This document shows, one piece after another, positions 13,522 through 26,300 of a stretch of 64,000 nt of DNA; positions within the stretch are counted from its first letter, which is position 1, and every line of letters begins with the position of its first letter. The stretch lies in the NCBI GenBank assembly GCA_019096065.1, contig JAGUCH010000002.1:1810501-1874500 (forward strand). Direction: 5' to 3'. A program made the translations under genes and the position numbers. The stretch is from Paracyclopina nana (lineage: Eukaryota; Arthropoda; Copepoda; Cyclopoida; Cyclopettidae). The notes beneath the pieces are model-generated. The model was not told the DNA's origin. It saw only the letters and a list, made by a program, of their open reading frames with translations, and did no database searches.

Positions 13522-16500
13522 TTATACAACTGAAGCTTCACTTGGAGTGCCAGATTTTTCTGATATCATTGGCAAGCTTTTGCCTGGCTCATTCAGTTTT
13601 TGCTGACCTCCCCTTTTCCCTGGAAGTTTTTCCATTTTTCGGGATTTTCCATCCATGCTGGATTTGTCAAAAGACCCTGAGGTCATGGATGACATTTCCA
13701 TGGATGTGGCTGATTGAATTCCTCCTCCAATTGTCCCACCTGTTGCTCCACTAGTGGACTTGCCAAGGCTCAAAGAACCTAAGAACACCATTAAACTAGC
13801 TGACTCCCAAATGTAAAATTAGTGTATTATGTACCTTGTCCCATGAGATCTAATCTCATGTTGACCAAGTCATCAATAGTTCTAATTTTCAATCCTCTCT
13901 GAAGCATATTTACAGTATGAGGTAAATCCTAGAAAAAAATTAATTTCTTTTGAAATGCAATGATTGGCTTAAGTTCAGCTATGCATACCTGTTTCAATGT
14001 AATCTCCTCCAAGCCATGAATTTCAAGAGCCATGAATGGCATGTTGTCTCTAGCCAGTTCCTTCATTCTACTATTATTCGAGTACTTTTGTACTCTAAGA
14101 ACATTCAAAGACAGCTCATCTTCATCTGTGAACTTCTCTTTAAACAGCCTGAACTCTGATATATTGTCAGTCTCTTTCTTTCTGTTCCTAGCAAAAGCTC
14201 TTCCAATTGTTCTTGACTTGATGACATACTTGGTTGAGCTCCAGGCTGAGCCAACTTTCTCAGGCTTCTCCTCATTCTTTTTGGTGGTTGAAAATGAGTT
14301 CCTGTCAAATTCTCCATGCACAGACTCCAGAAATTGGTCAAACATTGGCTCAAAGGCTGCCATCTCCTCGGTGGAAACATTGTCATGTTGTGTTTGAGGC
14401 TGCTCAGTTTCAGCTGGAGCATTGGGATTGCCAGTGAAAGAGCCCATTGCAATGGCAACTTTGGCAGTAACTGAAAACTTGGCGTGCTTTCCATCGTTGC
14501 TGTCAACTTCTTCCAAAGCTTCACTCTTTTCCACCTCTTCTTGATTCAAGTCAATGCATGTGAAATGCTCACAGCATGTAGCCTAGATAGCTGAGTTTTA
14601 CAAAAATAGTCAAATATAAGGTGGGAAGATATTTACCAAAATCAAGTCACTAGATGCTGTCTCAATATACAATGCAGGCCTTCCAAATTCGATTTCTTTT
14701 CCCAAAACGCCAAAGCTAAGAATAGTTCATCAATCTTCAATAATGATTACTCCATTTAAAATTGCTATACCTGGGAAAACGCAGAGCTAAGGTTTGCAAG
14801 CAATAGCCTAGGTCAATGTCCCAAGTTTTGAGAACAGCTTCCTTGTCATAGGAGAAGATTAGCCTGTTTTCACATTTTATTCTTACATCATTTAGCCCTG
14901 ATTTGTGGCCTGATAAAACTGCTATTGGCTTTGAAGTTACTACAGGGTTCCACAGCCTAACAATTTTGTCATTGCTAAAATGAGGAGGTTTATACAAAAA
15001 AAAAACTTATGAAACAGATATGTCTTTGTACCTTCCTGTAACTATGAGGCTCAATGTGGGAGATGCACAATGGTCAAAGCATCTTACTCCCCAGCCCAGT
15101 TTGAAAATGTAAGAGTCAAATTTCCCATTTATTTGCCTTATTACCAAAGATGCAGTTGGATCTCTACTTATGGTTATGACTGAAAACATTACACCTTCCA
15201 CACATATAAATACCATGCTTGATGAGCTGCTCACCTGTTTTATTATTTGCCAGGTACTTTAAGCCCAAAATTCCATCTTTGTGTATTTTTGAGAAGTATT
15301 CAATTCTGTAAAGAGACTGAGATTTGATGGAAGATATCCAGAACAGGTTTAGCACAATTACTTGGCAAATTCTGCATGCTTCATCATGTCAGGCCAAAAG
15401 AGGCACTGGACACTGTCTACCTCATCCTTTTCAAAAAGAGAATTCAATGGCTGTAGAAAGTGCACAATAGTAAGACCTCCTGCAGCATCTCCAAATAATA
15501 AAAGGGATTCCTCATCAGGAGCATCTTCATCAAAAGAATAGTCAATGCAAGTTGGAATGCTTTGGGAAGTGAAAAATGGATATTTTTAAAGGCACTATGT
15601 ACTCATCTTTTTTGTTACCTCCTAAAGCCAAAAGCTCTAAATTGCTCATAATGAACTGAGGCTGAAGCATCATAAAAGTGCATAGTTCTGAGTGATGTGG
15701 TGTAGACAGCATGTTTAGAATTATCCATCCACAAACCATCAGTAATCTAAACACAAATATTATGGGGCCAAATACTTTGAGAGCTTGTCAATCGAGAAAC
15801 TTTAGTTTATTATACCCATCCAGGATCAGAAGCAGCCACGTCAAAATCAGAGTCTGGATCTGTATCAATGTCAATGTCATATTGCCTCTGTAGGCGAAAC
15901 TTTTCATCATAGATCCCCACGTGCCCATACTTGCTGACCAAAATATAAACAAATGTTGGGCCAGAGCTGACACCAATGATCTTGGAAATGCTCTCCCTCT
16001 TGGAATGCTGAGAAGGCCTGAATTTTTTCTCATGGCTCAGTGGTGCTTTCCTAGTTGCCAATTTTTCATCAGTTGTTGGGCTCATTTTAGCCAAAAACAT
16101 GTCCAACACTTGGCCCCAACTCACATAGTTCTTTTGTTCAACATCCATCAGCCTTAGACATCAGTAAAAGCAAATGAGACCCAATTATCAGCAATTTTAT
16201 GAGGCTTACTTGAACATGGCAACTGCATCACTGCTTGCTTTATTGGAGCCAACAACTGCACAAACTGATGATGTCCATTCTTTGAGGGGTAAAGTATGCT
16301 TTGGATTTTTAGTCATGCCTTGCATCAAGTAGAGATTTTTGCTTGATTCTGACCCAGATTGAGACCTGAAAAGAGTTTTGAATAATAGCCAAGGTACAAT
16401 TTAAAATATGCTCACCCCTTCACTGAAGTTTTTGTAACTGCAGGTTCCATCAGATGAATTGAGTTATTTGATGACAGCAAAGAATTGGTGGCTTCAAAAG

Positions 16501-16818
16501 AATCCTGAATGCAAGCAGCTCAGTAGATAATTTGATTAATAAGGGTATTTATAGCCTTACTCTCCCAGGAATTCCCACTCCTTCCAAAGATCCTTCATCA
16601 TCAGACATTTCTGGGATGTCATCAGGAAGCTCTCCTGTGATGAACTTGTGATGCAACATATCCAAGTGGTCAAGTGATAAGTGCTGCATGAGATTTTCAG
16701 CAGCAGCTTCCAATGCATTTTGATCAACCAGTCCATCATCGAATTCTTCAAGAACATTGGGCAAAGTCTGAATCTCGCTAAGCTTGTCTAAAGTACCTTC
16801 ATGGTCTAACCTAGCCAT
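13522..16818 (-). CDS. WD-repeat protein, WDR49/WDY-like
   Basis: Thirteen exons join in frame (16561-16818, 16416-16504, 16210-16365, 15816-16152, 15619-15746, 15362-15559, 15235-15305, 15032-15179, 14771-14974, 14637-14715, 13989-14582, 13835-13928, 13522-13778). The acidic N-terminus LEEFDDGLVDQNALEAAAENLMQ and the following helix resemble the N-terminal EF-hand-like part of WDR49-type proteins. WD units are visible in YVSWGQVLDMFLAK ... FVYILVSKYGHVGIYDE, in DGLWMDN...TMHFYDAS, and in DKIVRLWNPVV ... VLSGHKSGLNDV ... EAVLKTWDIDLG. The C-terminal 250 residues are low in recognisable structure and end in a Gly/Ser/Met-rich tail. WDR49/WDY proteins are linked to cilia and testis in animals; the family call here is from pattern memory. 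All introns are short and GT-AG. Confidence 0.7.
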
Positions 16819-17318
16819 GTTTGTATGAGAAAACCCGAAAGTTTAATCAATATTTTTCTTACTGCTTCTTTTTGTGAGATCAATCAGGAGAGCTCATATT
16901 ACAAACATAAGTATGATTGCTTTCCTTTATTTAGATAATCGAACAGATATTTCCATCAACCATACTTTTGGCAACAAGCATGAAGCTTCTGAAATACCTG
17001 ATGTTGAGGCATTAATAAAAACATTAAGCCCGACATAAGAGAGGTTGCGATACTTGCGAAGTGAAAATTGCGTTCAATAAAAAAAGATAATAAAAATCGG
17101 TTCATTTCAGATCCTGAAACGTTTTCAATTTAACCTGTCAAAGCGAATTCATGTTGAAAATAATCATGATTCGGAATTGAAATGGAAGAAAGACTTTACT
17201 CGCATTTTTGAGAAGGGTTGACCTTCTCGGTCATGTAAAAATCGCCAAAAACAGCCCAAAACAGTCAGACAAACAGGATTTTCAGCGAAAAAAGCTCACT
17301 TAAAAATAAATATTTATT
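16819..17318. other. Intergenic, probable promoter of the WD-repeat gene
   Basis: About 500 AT-rich bases lie between the start of the WD-repeat gene and the end of the upstream same-strand eight-cysteine gene. I see no open frame, repeat or RNA gene. Confidence 0.5.
17313..17318 (-). promoter_or_regulatory. Poly(A) signal of the eight-cysteine repeat gene
   Basis: AATAAA on the minus strand begins directly after the TAG stop at 17319-17321. Confidence 0.6.
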
Positions 17319-20300
17319 CTAGTTCTGCGTGCACCAAATGAAGCACTCAATTTGCGCCGTTTCTTCCGAAATTCCAGAAAGCCAAAGAATTGAGATCAAA
17401 GTGGCATCTTTGGAAAGTTTCTGCCGGTAAACGTAGTTGGGTAGGCAAACTTTCTGTCTCAGTTCAATGTTGGTAAGTTTGTACACCACAATCATTCCGG
17501 ATTTTTCACAATTTGATTGGCCGTTAGGAATCACTGGACATTTGACGTAGCTCATGCTGCAGTTGAGACCTGTCTTGAACTTGTCAACTCTGGAGCCAGA
17601 TTGGGTTAGGCTAACCTTGTAGACTGCATTAAAGTCCAGAGGCTGTACAATTCCAGCTTTGGGGGCCTTTACTTCCAAGGAAGGATTCTGTAAGGTAAGC
17701 AGGTACTTTTTATGATTTTCATTAGTTAAGCACCAATCAAGATTCCGAACCTGAATTTGAATTGGAGAGAGAGGCCTTTCAAACGGCTTGTTTGCACACC
17801 ATAAATTGCAATTGGCATGTATAGAGCTTGATCTCTCTTGCCCAAACCACACATCTATTTCCACTGATTTATTGGGGCTTAATGCTCCCAGCTTAACTGA
17901 ATTTGCCGAGCAAACAGGACTAATTTGGTTTGCCATTTCTGCATCTGGAAACTTCACTTCAATTCCAAACATTTCGCAGGCAGATTGATCCAGGAATTTG
18001 CAAGTAAAAGTAGCCAAGCAAAGGTCATCTCCTCGATAAACGAATTCGTGCTTAACTTTGCAAAATCCTTGGAGGCAATTTTGATTTGTTGGACTTATAT
18101 GTAGCGTTCTTTGCACCTCATATTTCTGTTGAGGCCAGCTTCTACTTGGCTGCAAAGTGACGTGTAAAAATGAAGCCTCTTTGGCTAATTTAAATTGATT
18201 TACCTTTAACTCAGAATAATTGTCACACCATGCATAGCATTCAAAGTTGAAGATGGCTATTGGAGTCTGCCAAAATGTGAAGTGAATTTTGTCATGAGCT
18301 GACAATGTCAGTCTGATTGGAGAGTTCTCAAAGCATAAATTGTAATTAGCAGTCTCATTGAGCTCAACAATAATGCCAGCAAGCCTGCAAGCATCCCCAG
18401 TAAGTTTAGGACAGACAATGTTTAATAGGCAGGATTGCGATTGCAACCAAGCCAAATTTGAATGTTGTGTGCAAATATCTGATGATGTACAAGCCTCATC
18501 TGCCCAATTTAAACTGATTTCATACAAAACTTGAGGCTCAATTCCATATGTGATGTAATTCTTCTCGTTTTTGAACTTCAAAGCTTCTTTAGGCAAGTCA
18601 GGCATGACCTTAGTAAAAATTGGAATTGCAACTAGGAAATTATTTCTGATTCCTAAGTTTTACAGTATCTGCAGATTTGTAATTAAGGCCTGTTGGCAAG
18701 GAACACCATAAATAGCAAAGAGTGGTGAAATTGCCCACATCTTGTGAATACCAAAAATCTATTGTCACGATTTGCTTCGAGGAAATGGATCTTGTGTAGG
18801 TTTGATCAGGTCTGCATAAAGATGTAGTTTGGTTGGCCGCCTTCAAACGGTAGCCATAATCTCCACAAATATTTCCACTGAGCTCTTGACACATCATATT
18901 AAACTCGCAAGCTTTTGGAGAGTACCACGCCATTCTTCTAGAAAGCTGGCATATTTGCTCACTGCAATTTGGCAAACTTTCCGCGCTCAAAGTTAAAAGA
19001 TAAGTTGTGACTGAAGAAATTGGAAGCTCATTTGAATATTCTGTCATATCCAGAATCTCTACTTTGGCAGCCTAAATAAAATGTAGTTTTTAGCTCTCAT
19101 TTTATGTGTCTATTTACTTGCCTGGGATATATTCAGTGTTGATTGTGACCCTTTTTCAAAGGAAAACTCATGATCTGTGTTCTCACACCACACATAGCAA
19201 GACATGTCAGCATTGGCAGTGTTGATATGCCATAGCTGGATATTAAACTCTGTAGTCTGATCAATGTGAGCTTCATAGATCTGATCAGAGTGGCAAACAT
19301 GAAGCTTATTCAAGTCTCCTGATCCTTGAAGAATTTTCATTGTCAAGCCATGGTCAGCACACACATGATTGCCCAGGTGGCTGCAAATCAAACTCAGCTG
19401 ACAAGCTTCATCTCCATGCCAATGAAACTTAAAATCGTGAAAGCATATGGAGCTGGTATTGCACTGGATGTTCACCAGACCTGATGTATTTAGGTGATAC
19501 AGCCTTACAGGGGAAAGCCCAAGAGAAAAATTTAGTTGTGGAACATGCTCCATGTTGATAATATGTTTGGTCCTTTTTTGCTATAAAATAATCAATTAAT
19601 AGTAAATGCAGTAGCTGATTGAAAGCAACCTACCAAATCAATTAAAAGAGTTGTGTCAAGGGATGTATTCCAGAATTTGGCTGCTAGATCGTTTTGGCAC
19701 CAAAAGTAACATCTTGTGTCAAAGTCAAACTGTTTATTGACGTACCAAAGACTCAACCGTGCTTCTGAGTCCAGCAAGAACCTGTAGAATACTTTCTCTT
19801 GGCATACATCAATTGATGAGGAGTTATCCGCACTCATTTCTAGCCCATACTCTCCACAAATGTTCCCCTTGAGTGAAGAGCAATATATGGTGGCTTCACA
19901 AGGATCTTCCCAGTGCCAAGTGAATTTCACAGTTGCTCTGCATGCTTCATCAGTACACTCATTTAAGTCCTTCACGTGCAGTTGGTATGCTTTCACAGGG
20001 GAAATTGGAACAGCTGAGTCAGGTAGATCAAAATGAATGACTTCACTAAATGTTTGTAAAGCAGTCTCATTGACTGGTAGTTCTTCTTGGGCCAATAAGT
20101 TGACAGGGCTGTCTTGGTCTGAGATCCACCCAATGCATTCAAAATTAGAAATACTGTCAAAGTACCACAAATCCATGCTTAAGTGTCTGGTCATTCTAAA
20201 TGAGTAGTGTGTGTCAGCAAAGCAGATTTCTGTTGATGAGTTGGTTTCCTTCAGACCATAGCTTCCACAAGCACCTTGACCAACTGATTGGCAGATAAGA

Positions 20301-23300
20301 TTGAAATTGATCTCAGGTTTGAAATGCTGGACAAAATGAATGCTTTTGGAACAGGGTTTGTCTGTCTGCATGCAGGGTCCACTTAGGCCACTAAATTGAT
20401 ATATTTTAATTGGGGATACAACTATGGGTTGACCTCCAAATTCAGCTCTTTCTATCACAAACTTGTCAGTGTTGATGAATGCCCTTTTTCTTTGGATAAA
20501 GGGCAGGTTCCCTTCACACCAAAAAAAGCATTCAGCATAGGCCTTGACTTGTGACATCCTCCATAATGAGAGACCTAAGCTGGTTGATGAGTCAAGCCTC
20601 TCCTCAAATATGAAAGATGAGTAACAAACATTCATTACTGAAGATTGGTTTCCTTTTTGTGATGCAACTTGCAGTCCATAATCACCACAAATATTGCCTG
20701 GGAGCTCTTTGCACACCAAGTTTAGGATGCAAGTAGTTTCTCTTCTCACCCAATCTAATGTGAGATTAGTCTCACATTTCTTTTTGCTGCAAGGTGGACT
20801 GTCAATTGTCATGTTGTAAACATGATATGGGGAAAGAACAAATGCCTCAGAAAGTCTGCCATCCACATCAACCATTGATACGTTGAAGTCCTAAAATACA
20901 GGGATTAAAATATAATTTCATAAAGATAGCAAATTCTCACCATGAAGTTTTGAAGTGAGATATTTGGTCCAGTTTTATAAGTATGGAAGTTTTCTCTTGT
21001 CTCACACCATACAGTGCAATCGACACTGTAGTCATTGTTCTTAGTTGACCATAATTGAATGTAGCCCTCTGATCTGACAATTTGTTCATAGGTCAGGTTA
21101 CTGAAACACACATCCATGCTGGAATTTTGAGAGCCAATCTGAACAGCAAAGTCTCCACAAATGTTCCCCTCTAATTTAGAGCATGACATTTTGAACAGGC
21201 AGGGCTTTTCATATGCCCATTTGAACTTGGTGATGTCAGTGCATTTTTTGGTGGAGCAAGGGTTGCTTAGAAATGATTTTGAAAAGCTGTATACTTTTGT
21301 AGGGGAAATGTACTCTCCATTCTGCAAGGGTTCAATTTTTCGAGATGGGTCTCCAAATTCCTAAGTTGATTGTAAAAACAATTTCCTTGATTTACAAAAT
21401 CAGATTTCAGATTATTTTTACCACAAATGATAGCTTTTGCAATTGGGGCGCAGGTTCATTTGCACTTTGAGCCCACACAAAGCATTTGAAGGTAGCTGTT
21501 ATGACTGGGTCATTGCTGATGTAGATCATTATTTTCCCTCCAGGCTCTATGCCTTGCTTCACCAAGGATCCTCTCTCACAAATGGTAGTTCCTTGATTTG
21601 ATGTTGCATTTTTTACAACCACTCCAATAGCATATTCACCACAGATGTTGCCAGTCAAATTGGGACAAGTTACAGTGACAGCCCCAGGGTATGAGTGGTA
21701 CCACATAATGGTATACACACTGAGACATTTTCCATTAGGATGATTGCAATCACCTTGAGAGGCATAAGAGTCATTAAAGTAATAAATCAAATGAGGTGAC
21801 ATTCCTTGGCCATCTATTATAGGCCTAAGGGCATTGATGTTTTTGCTGATGTCGATATTGCTGTCTAGCTGTCTAATAGCTGGCTCCAACCCTGATGTTG
21901 TGCACCACAAATAACACTGGATGTTGTCTGGAATTGCCCCCACATAGCTACTTGTGTGGTGATGCCAAAATTCAATATCAATGGCATCATTTCTTGACAC
22001 ATTTTGAAACTCCACCATGTCACTTTCAATACAGAAAGTATCTGGGCCTACTGTGATCTTTCCCAAATGCTGAGTCACAACAATCCCATAGTTGGCACAA
22101 ACATTGCCTCTTAGGTTTTTACAGACAAGTTTCCCACTGCAAGATTGGTAGCTAAGCCAAGTGAAGGTTGACTTTGACCAGCAAAGGTCCTCTGTGCACT
22201 TGCTTTTTGTGGCAATTTCTGGTGCTATTGTCACATTGTACATGATGAAGGGGGAAATTGTAACTGCAAATTCTTCTGTTGGACCAAGTACCACTCCAAA
22301 CCATTGGAAGTCATTTTGGTCATTAGGCTAGAAAAGAAAAACCTTCAAAACCAGATCAAGCATTCACTTCACTTACAAGAATGTAATTTGATGGTGCTTT
22401 TGGAGGTTTGGGCAAAGGGGATCACCCGGGAGTGCGAGCACGGAGCGAAAAAAGTACCACATATACATACGGACTAAAACGGCCGTAACTTTGCCGTTAC
22501 GTTACTTTTCTGTGATGTAAGCGCATATTTGGGATCGGGGCAGCGCGCCCTTTAATTTGAGCCCAAAAAAGTCGTCAAAATATGGCGTATAAGAAAGTTG
22601 CAATTTTCTCCGTCGTCCTTGGGCCTACAGCAAAAACAAAGACAGTTTTGGAAATCCCAGCCCAAGCTCTACAAATGTTATTTTATGAACTTTTTCCAAA
22701 AAATCCATTCTAGTGCCTCAAAATCGCCATTTTCGTGTTTATTAGAGAGCAGCCCCAGTAATTGAGGTCAAATTAGTAAATTATTCATAGCTCATTGTAG
22801 GAACATCAATAAAATGTAATTTTTGCACCATTGCAACCACCTCAACATGCCATTTAATTTGAGCCCAAAAAAGTCGTCAAAATGCAGCGTACAAGAAAGT
22901 TGCTTGTATCTCAGTTGTCCTTTGGCCTACAGCAAAAACAAAGACAGTTTTGGAAATCCCAGCCCGAGCTCTACAAATGTTATTTTATGAACATTTTCAA
23001 AAAAGTCCATTCTAGTGCCTCAAAATCACCATTTTCGTGTTGATTAGGGGCATACAAGTCTCAGCAGTCTATTAAGAAAACATGCTAGCTCCAGCGCTGA
23101 GCCCTGAGCAGCCTGAGGTGAAAAATCTTGTCATATCCTGAAACTAGATATAAAACTGAGCCACTTTGTGCTTTAGAGCCAACTCAGCATTCTGACTCTA
23201 GACAGGAGAAAAAACCAGCGCAAACTTGGACTGAGCTCAAATTGTAATGCCAATATCTCAGCGCTGAGTTGTCAGATTTGAAAACAATTTACTGTTTTGG

Positions 23301-26300
23301 AAATGGCGTAAGATTAGCTAACTTTCATTGTTTCATAGCAATGTTGCTAGCTCAGTGATAAGTTTCCCCTGTCTCAGCGGTCTATTAAGTAAACATGCTA
23401 CCTCCAGTGCTGAGCCCTGAGCAGCCTGAGGTAAAAAATCTGGTCATATCCTGAAATTGCATATAAAACTGAGCCACTTTGTGCTTCAGAGCCAACTCAG
23501 CATTCTGACTCTAGACAGGAGATAAAACCAGTACAAACTTGGACTGAGCTCAAATTGTAACGCCAATATCTCAGCGCTGAGTTGACCGATTTGAAAACAA
23601 TTTACTGTTTTGGAAATGGCATGAGATTAGCTAACTTTCATTGCTTCATAGCAATTTTGCTAGCTCAGCCTTTTGTTTCCCCTGTCTCAGCAGTCTATTA
23701 AGTAAACATGCTAGCTCCGGTGCTGAGCCCTGAGCAGCCTGAGGTGAAAAATCTGGTCATATCCTGAAACTACAAATAAAACTGAGCCACTTTGTGCTTC
23801 AGAGCCAACTCAGCATTCTGACTCTAGACAGGAGAAAAAACCAGCGCAAACTTGGACTGAGCTCAAATTGAAACGCCAATATCTCAGCGCTGAGTTGTCA
23901 GATTTGAAAACAATTTACTGTTTTGGAAATGGCATGAGATTAACTAACTTTCATTACTTCATAGCAATTTTGCTAGCTCAGTGACAAGTTTCCTCTGTCT
24001 CAGCAGTCTATTAAGTAAACATGCTACCTCCAGTGCTGAGCCCTGAGCAGCCTGAGGTAAAAAATCTTGTCCTATCCTGAAACTGCATATAAAACTGAGC
24101 CACTTTGTGCTTTAGAGCCAACTCAGCATTCTAACTCTAGACAGGAGAAAAAAACAGTACAAACTTGGACTGAGCTCGCATTGTAACGCCAATATCTCAG
24201 CGCTGAGTTGTCAGATTTGAAAACAATTTACTGTTTTGGAAATGGCATGAGACTAGCTAACTTTCATTACTTCATAGCCATTTTGCTAGCTCAGTGATTA
24301 GCTTACCCTGTCTCAGCAGCCTATTAAGTAAACATGCCAGCTCCGGTGCTGAGCCCTGAGCAGCCTGGGGTGAAAAATCAGGTCACATCCTGAAACTACA
24401 TGAAAAACTGAGCCACTTTGTGCTTCAGAGCCAACTCAGTATTCTGGCACTAGGTATGTGAAAAAACCTTGGCAAACTCTGACCAGGCTCAAATTGTAAC
24501 ACCAATATCTCAGCGCTGAGTTGACCGATTTGAAAACAATTTACTGTTTCGGAAATGGCATGAGACTAGCTAACTTTCATTACTTCATAGCCATTTTGCT
24601 AGCTCAGCATTTTGTTTCCCCTGTCTCAGCAGTCTATTAAGTAAACATGCTAGCTCCGGTGCTGAGCCCTGAGCAGCTTGAGGTGAAAATTCTGGTCACT
24701 TTTGCCTATAAAACTTTTGCCCTTGAGACTTTTGTCCATGGACACTTTTGCCTTAAGATACATTTGCCTTTAGGAAGTTTGCCCTTGAGGACTTTTGACC
24801 TTCAGACTTTTTCCCTTCAGACTTTTGCCCTTGGGGAATTTTGCCCTTGGGGAATTTTGCCCTTGGTGTCTTTTGCCCTTGGGGTCTTTCTCCCTTCGGG
24901 ACATTTACCCTTAGGGACATTTGCCCTTGGGGACATCTGCCCTGGGGGACTTTTGCCCTTGGGGACTTTTGTCCCTTGGAACTTATGCCCTTGAAGACTG
25001 TTGGCTTTGGGGACTTGTGTCCTTGTGGACATTTGCATTTGGGGACAATTGCCCTTGGGGACCTTTGCTCTTTTAGGACTTTTTTGAAGTTCTGATAGTT
25101 TGCTTTTAACATTTGATTAGTTAAATGAAAGATAAATCTGAATTTTGTCTGGTGTACGTGTACAAGGCCCTTTGATCAACAGGACATAGTAAAAGCAACC
25201 AAGAGAAGAGTTCCTATGGGCATCAGTCCCCTTGGGCAGTAGTCCCCACAGCCATAAGTCCCCAAAGCCAAAAGTCCTAAAGGGCAAATCTCTCAAAGTT
25301 TGCGGGGGCAAAAGTTTCCTAGAAAGTTTCCTATCTCATCCCATTTCCAAAACAGCAAATTGTTTTCAAATCGGACAACTCAGCGCTGAGATATTGGTGT
25401 TACAATTTGAGCCCAGTCCAAGTTTGTACTGGTTTTTTCTCCTGCCTAGAGTCAGAATGCTGAGTTGGCTACGAAGCACAAAGTGGCTCAGTTTTATTTG
25501 TAGTTTCAGGATATGACCTGATTTTTTACCTCAGGCTGCTCAGGGCTCAGCACTGGAGCTTGCTTTTTTATTTAATAGACTGCTGAGACAGGGGAAACTT
25601 ATCACTGAGCTAGCAAAATTGCTATGAAGCAATGAAAGTTAGCTTATCTCATGCCATTTCCAAAACAGTAAATTGTTTTCAAATCGGTCAACTCAGCGCT
25701 GAGATATTGGCGTTACAATTTGAGCCCAGTCCAAGTTTGTACTGGTTTTTTCTCCTGCTTAGAGTCAGAATGCTGAGTTGGCTTTGAAGCACAAAGTGAC
25801 TTAGTTTTATATGTAGTTTCAGGATATGACAAGATTTTTCACCTCAGGCTGCTCAGGGCTCAGCGCTGGAGCTAGCATGTTTTCTTAATAGACTGCTGAG
25901 ACTTGTATGCCCCTAATCAACACGAAAATGGTGATTTTGAGGCACTAGAATGGACTTTTTTGAAAAAGTTCATAAAATAACATTTGTAGAGCTTGGGCTG
26001 GGATTTCCAAAACTGTCTTTGTTTTTGCTCTAGGCCCAAGGACGACGGAGAAAATTGCAACTTTCTTATACGCCGCATTTTGACGACTTTTTTGGGCTCA
26101 AATTAAAGGGCGCGCTGACCCGATTCCAAATATGCGCTTACATCGCGGAAAAGTTACGTAACGGCAAAGTTACGGCCGTTTTAGTCCGTATGTATATGTG
26201 GTACTTTTTTCGCTCCGTGCTCGCACTCGCGGGTGATCCCCTTTCCATCTGGTGTGCACCAAAAGTAGCATTCAGCATTGAAAATAGGCTGACTGTACCA

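Noticed and set aside
24700..25080. Regular short repeats resembling a CRISPR array
   Set aside because: Units are directly adjacent with no unique spacers, the copies are degenerate, and the setting is an animal genome.
24647..25112. Open frames on both strands reading as Pro/Leu/Gly-rich peptides in the element 1 core (and 52859-53677 in element 2)
   Set aside because: They are translations of a 16-18 bp minisatellite that stays open on several frames; no start context, splice sites or domain supports them.
22400..26250. Target-site duplication for foldback element 1
   Set aside because: Flanks read GGGC on one side and CCATC on the other in the same orientation, so no direct duplication could be supported.
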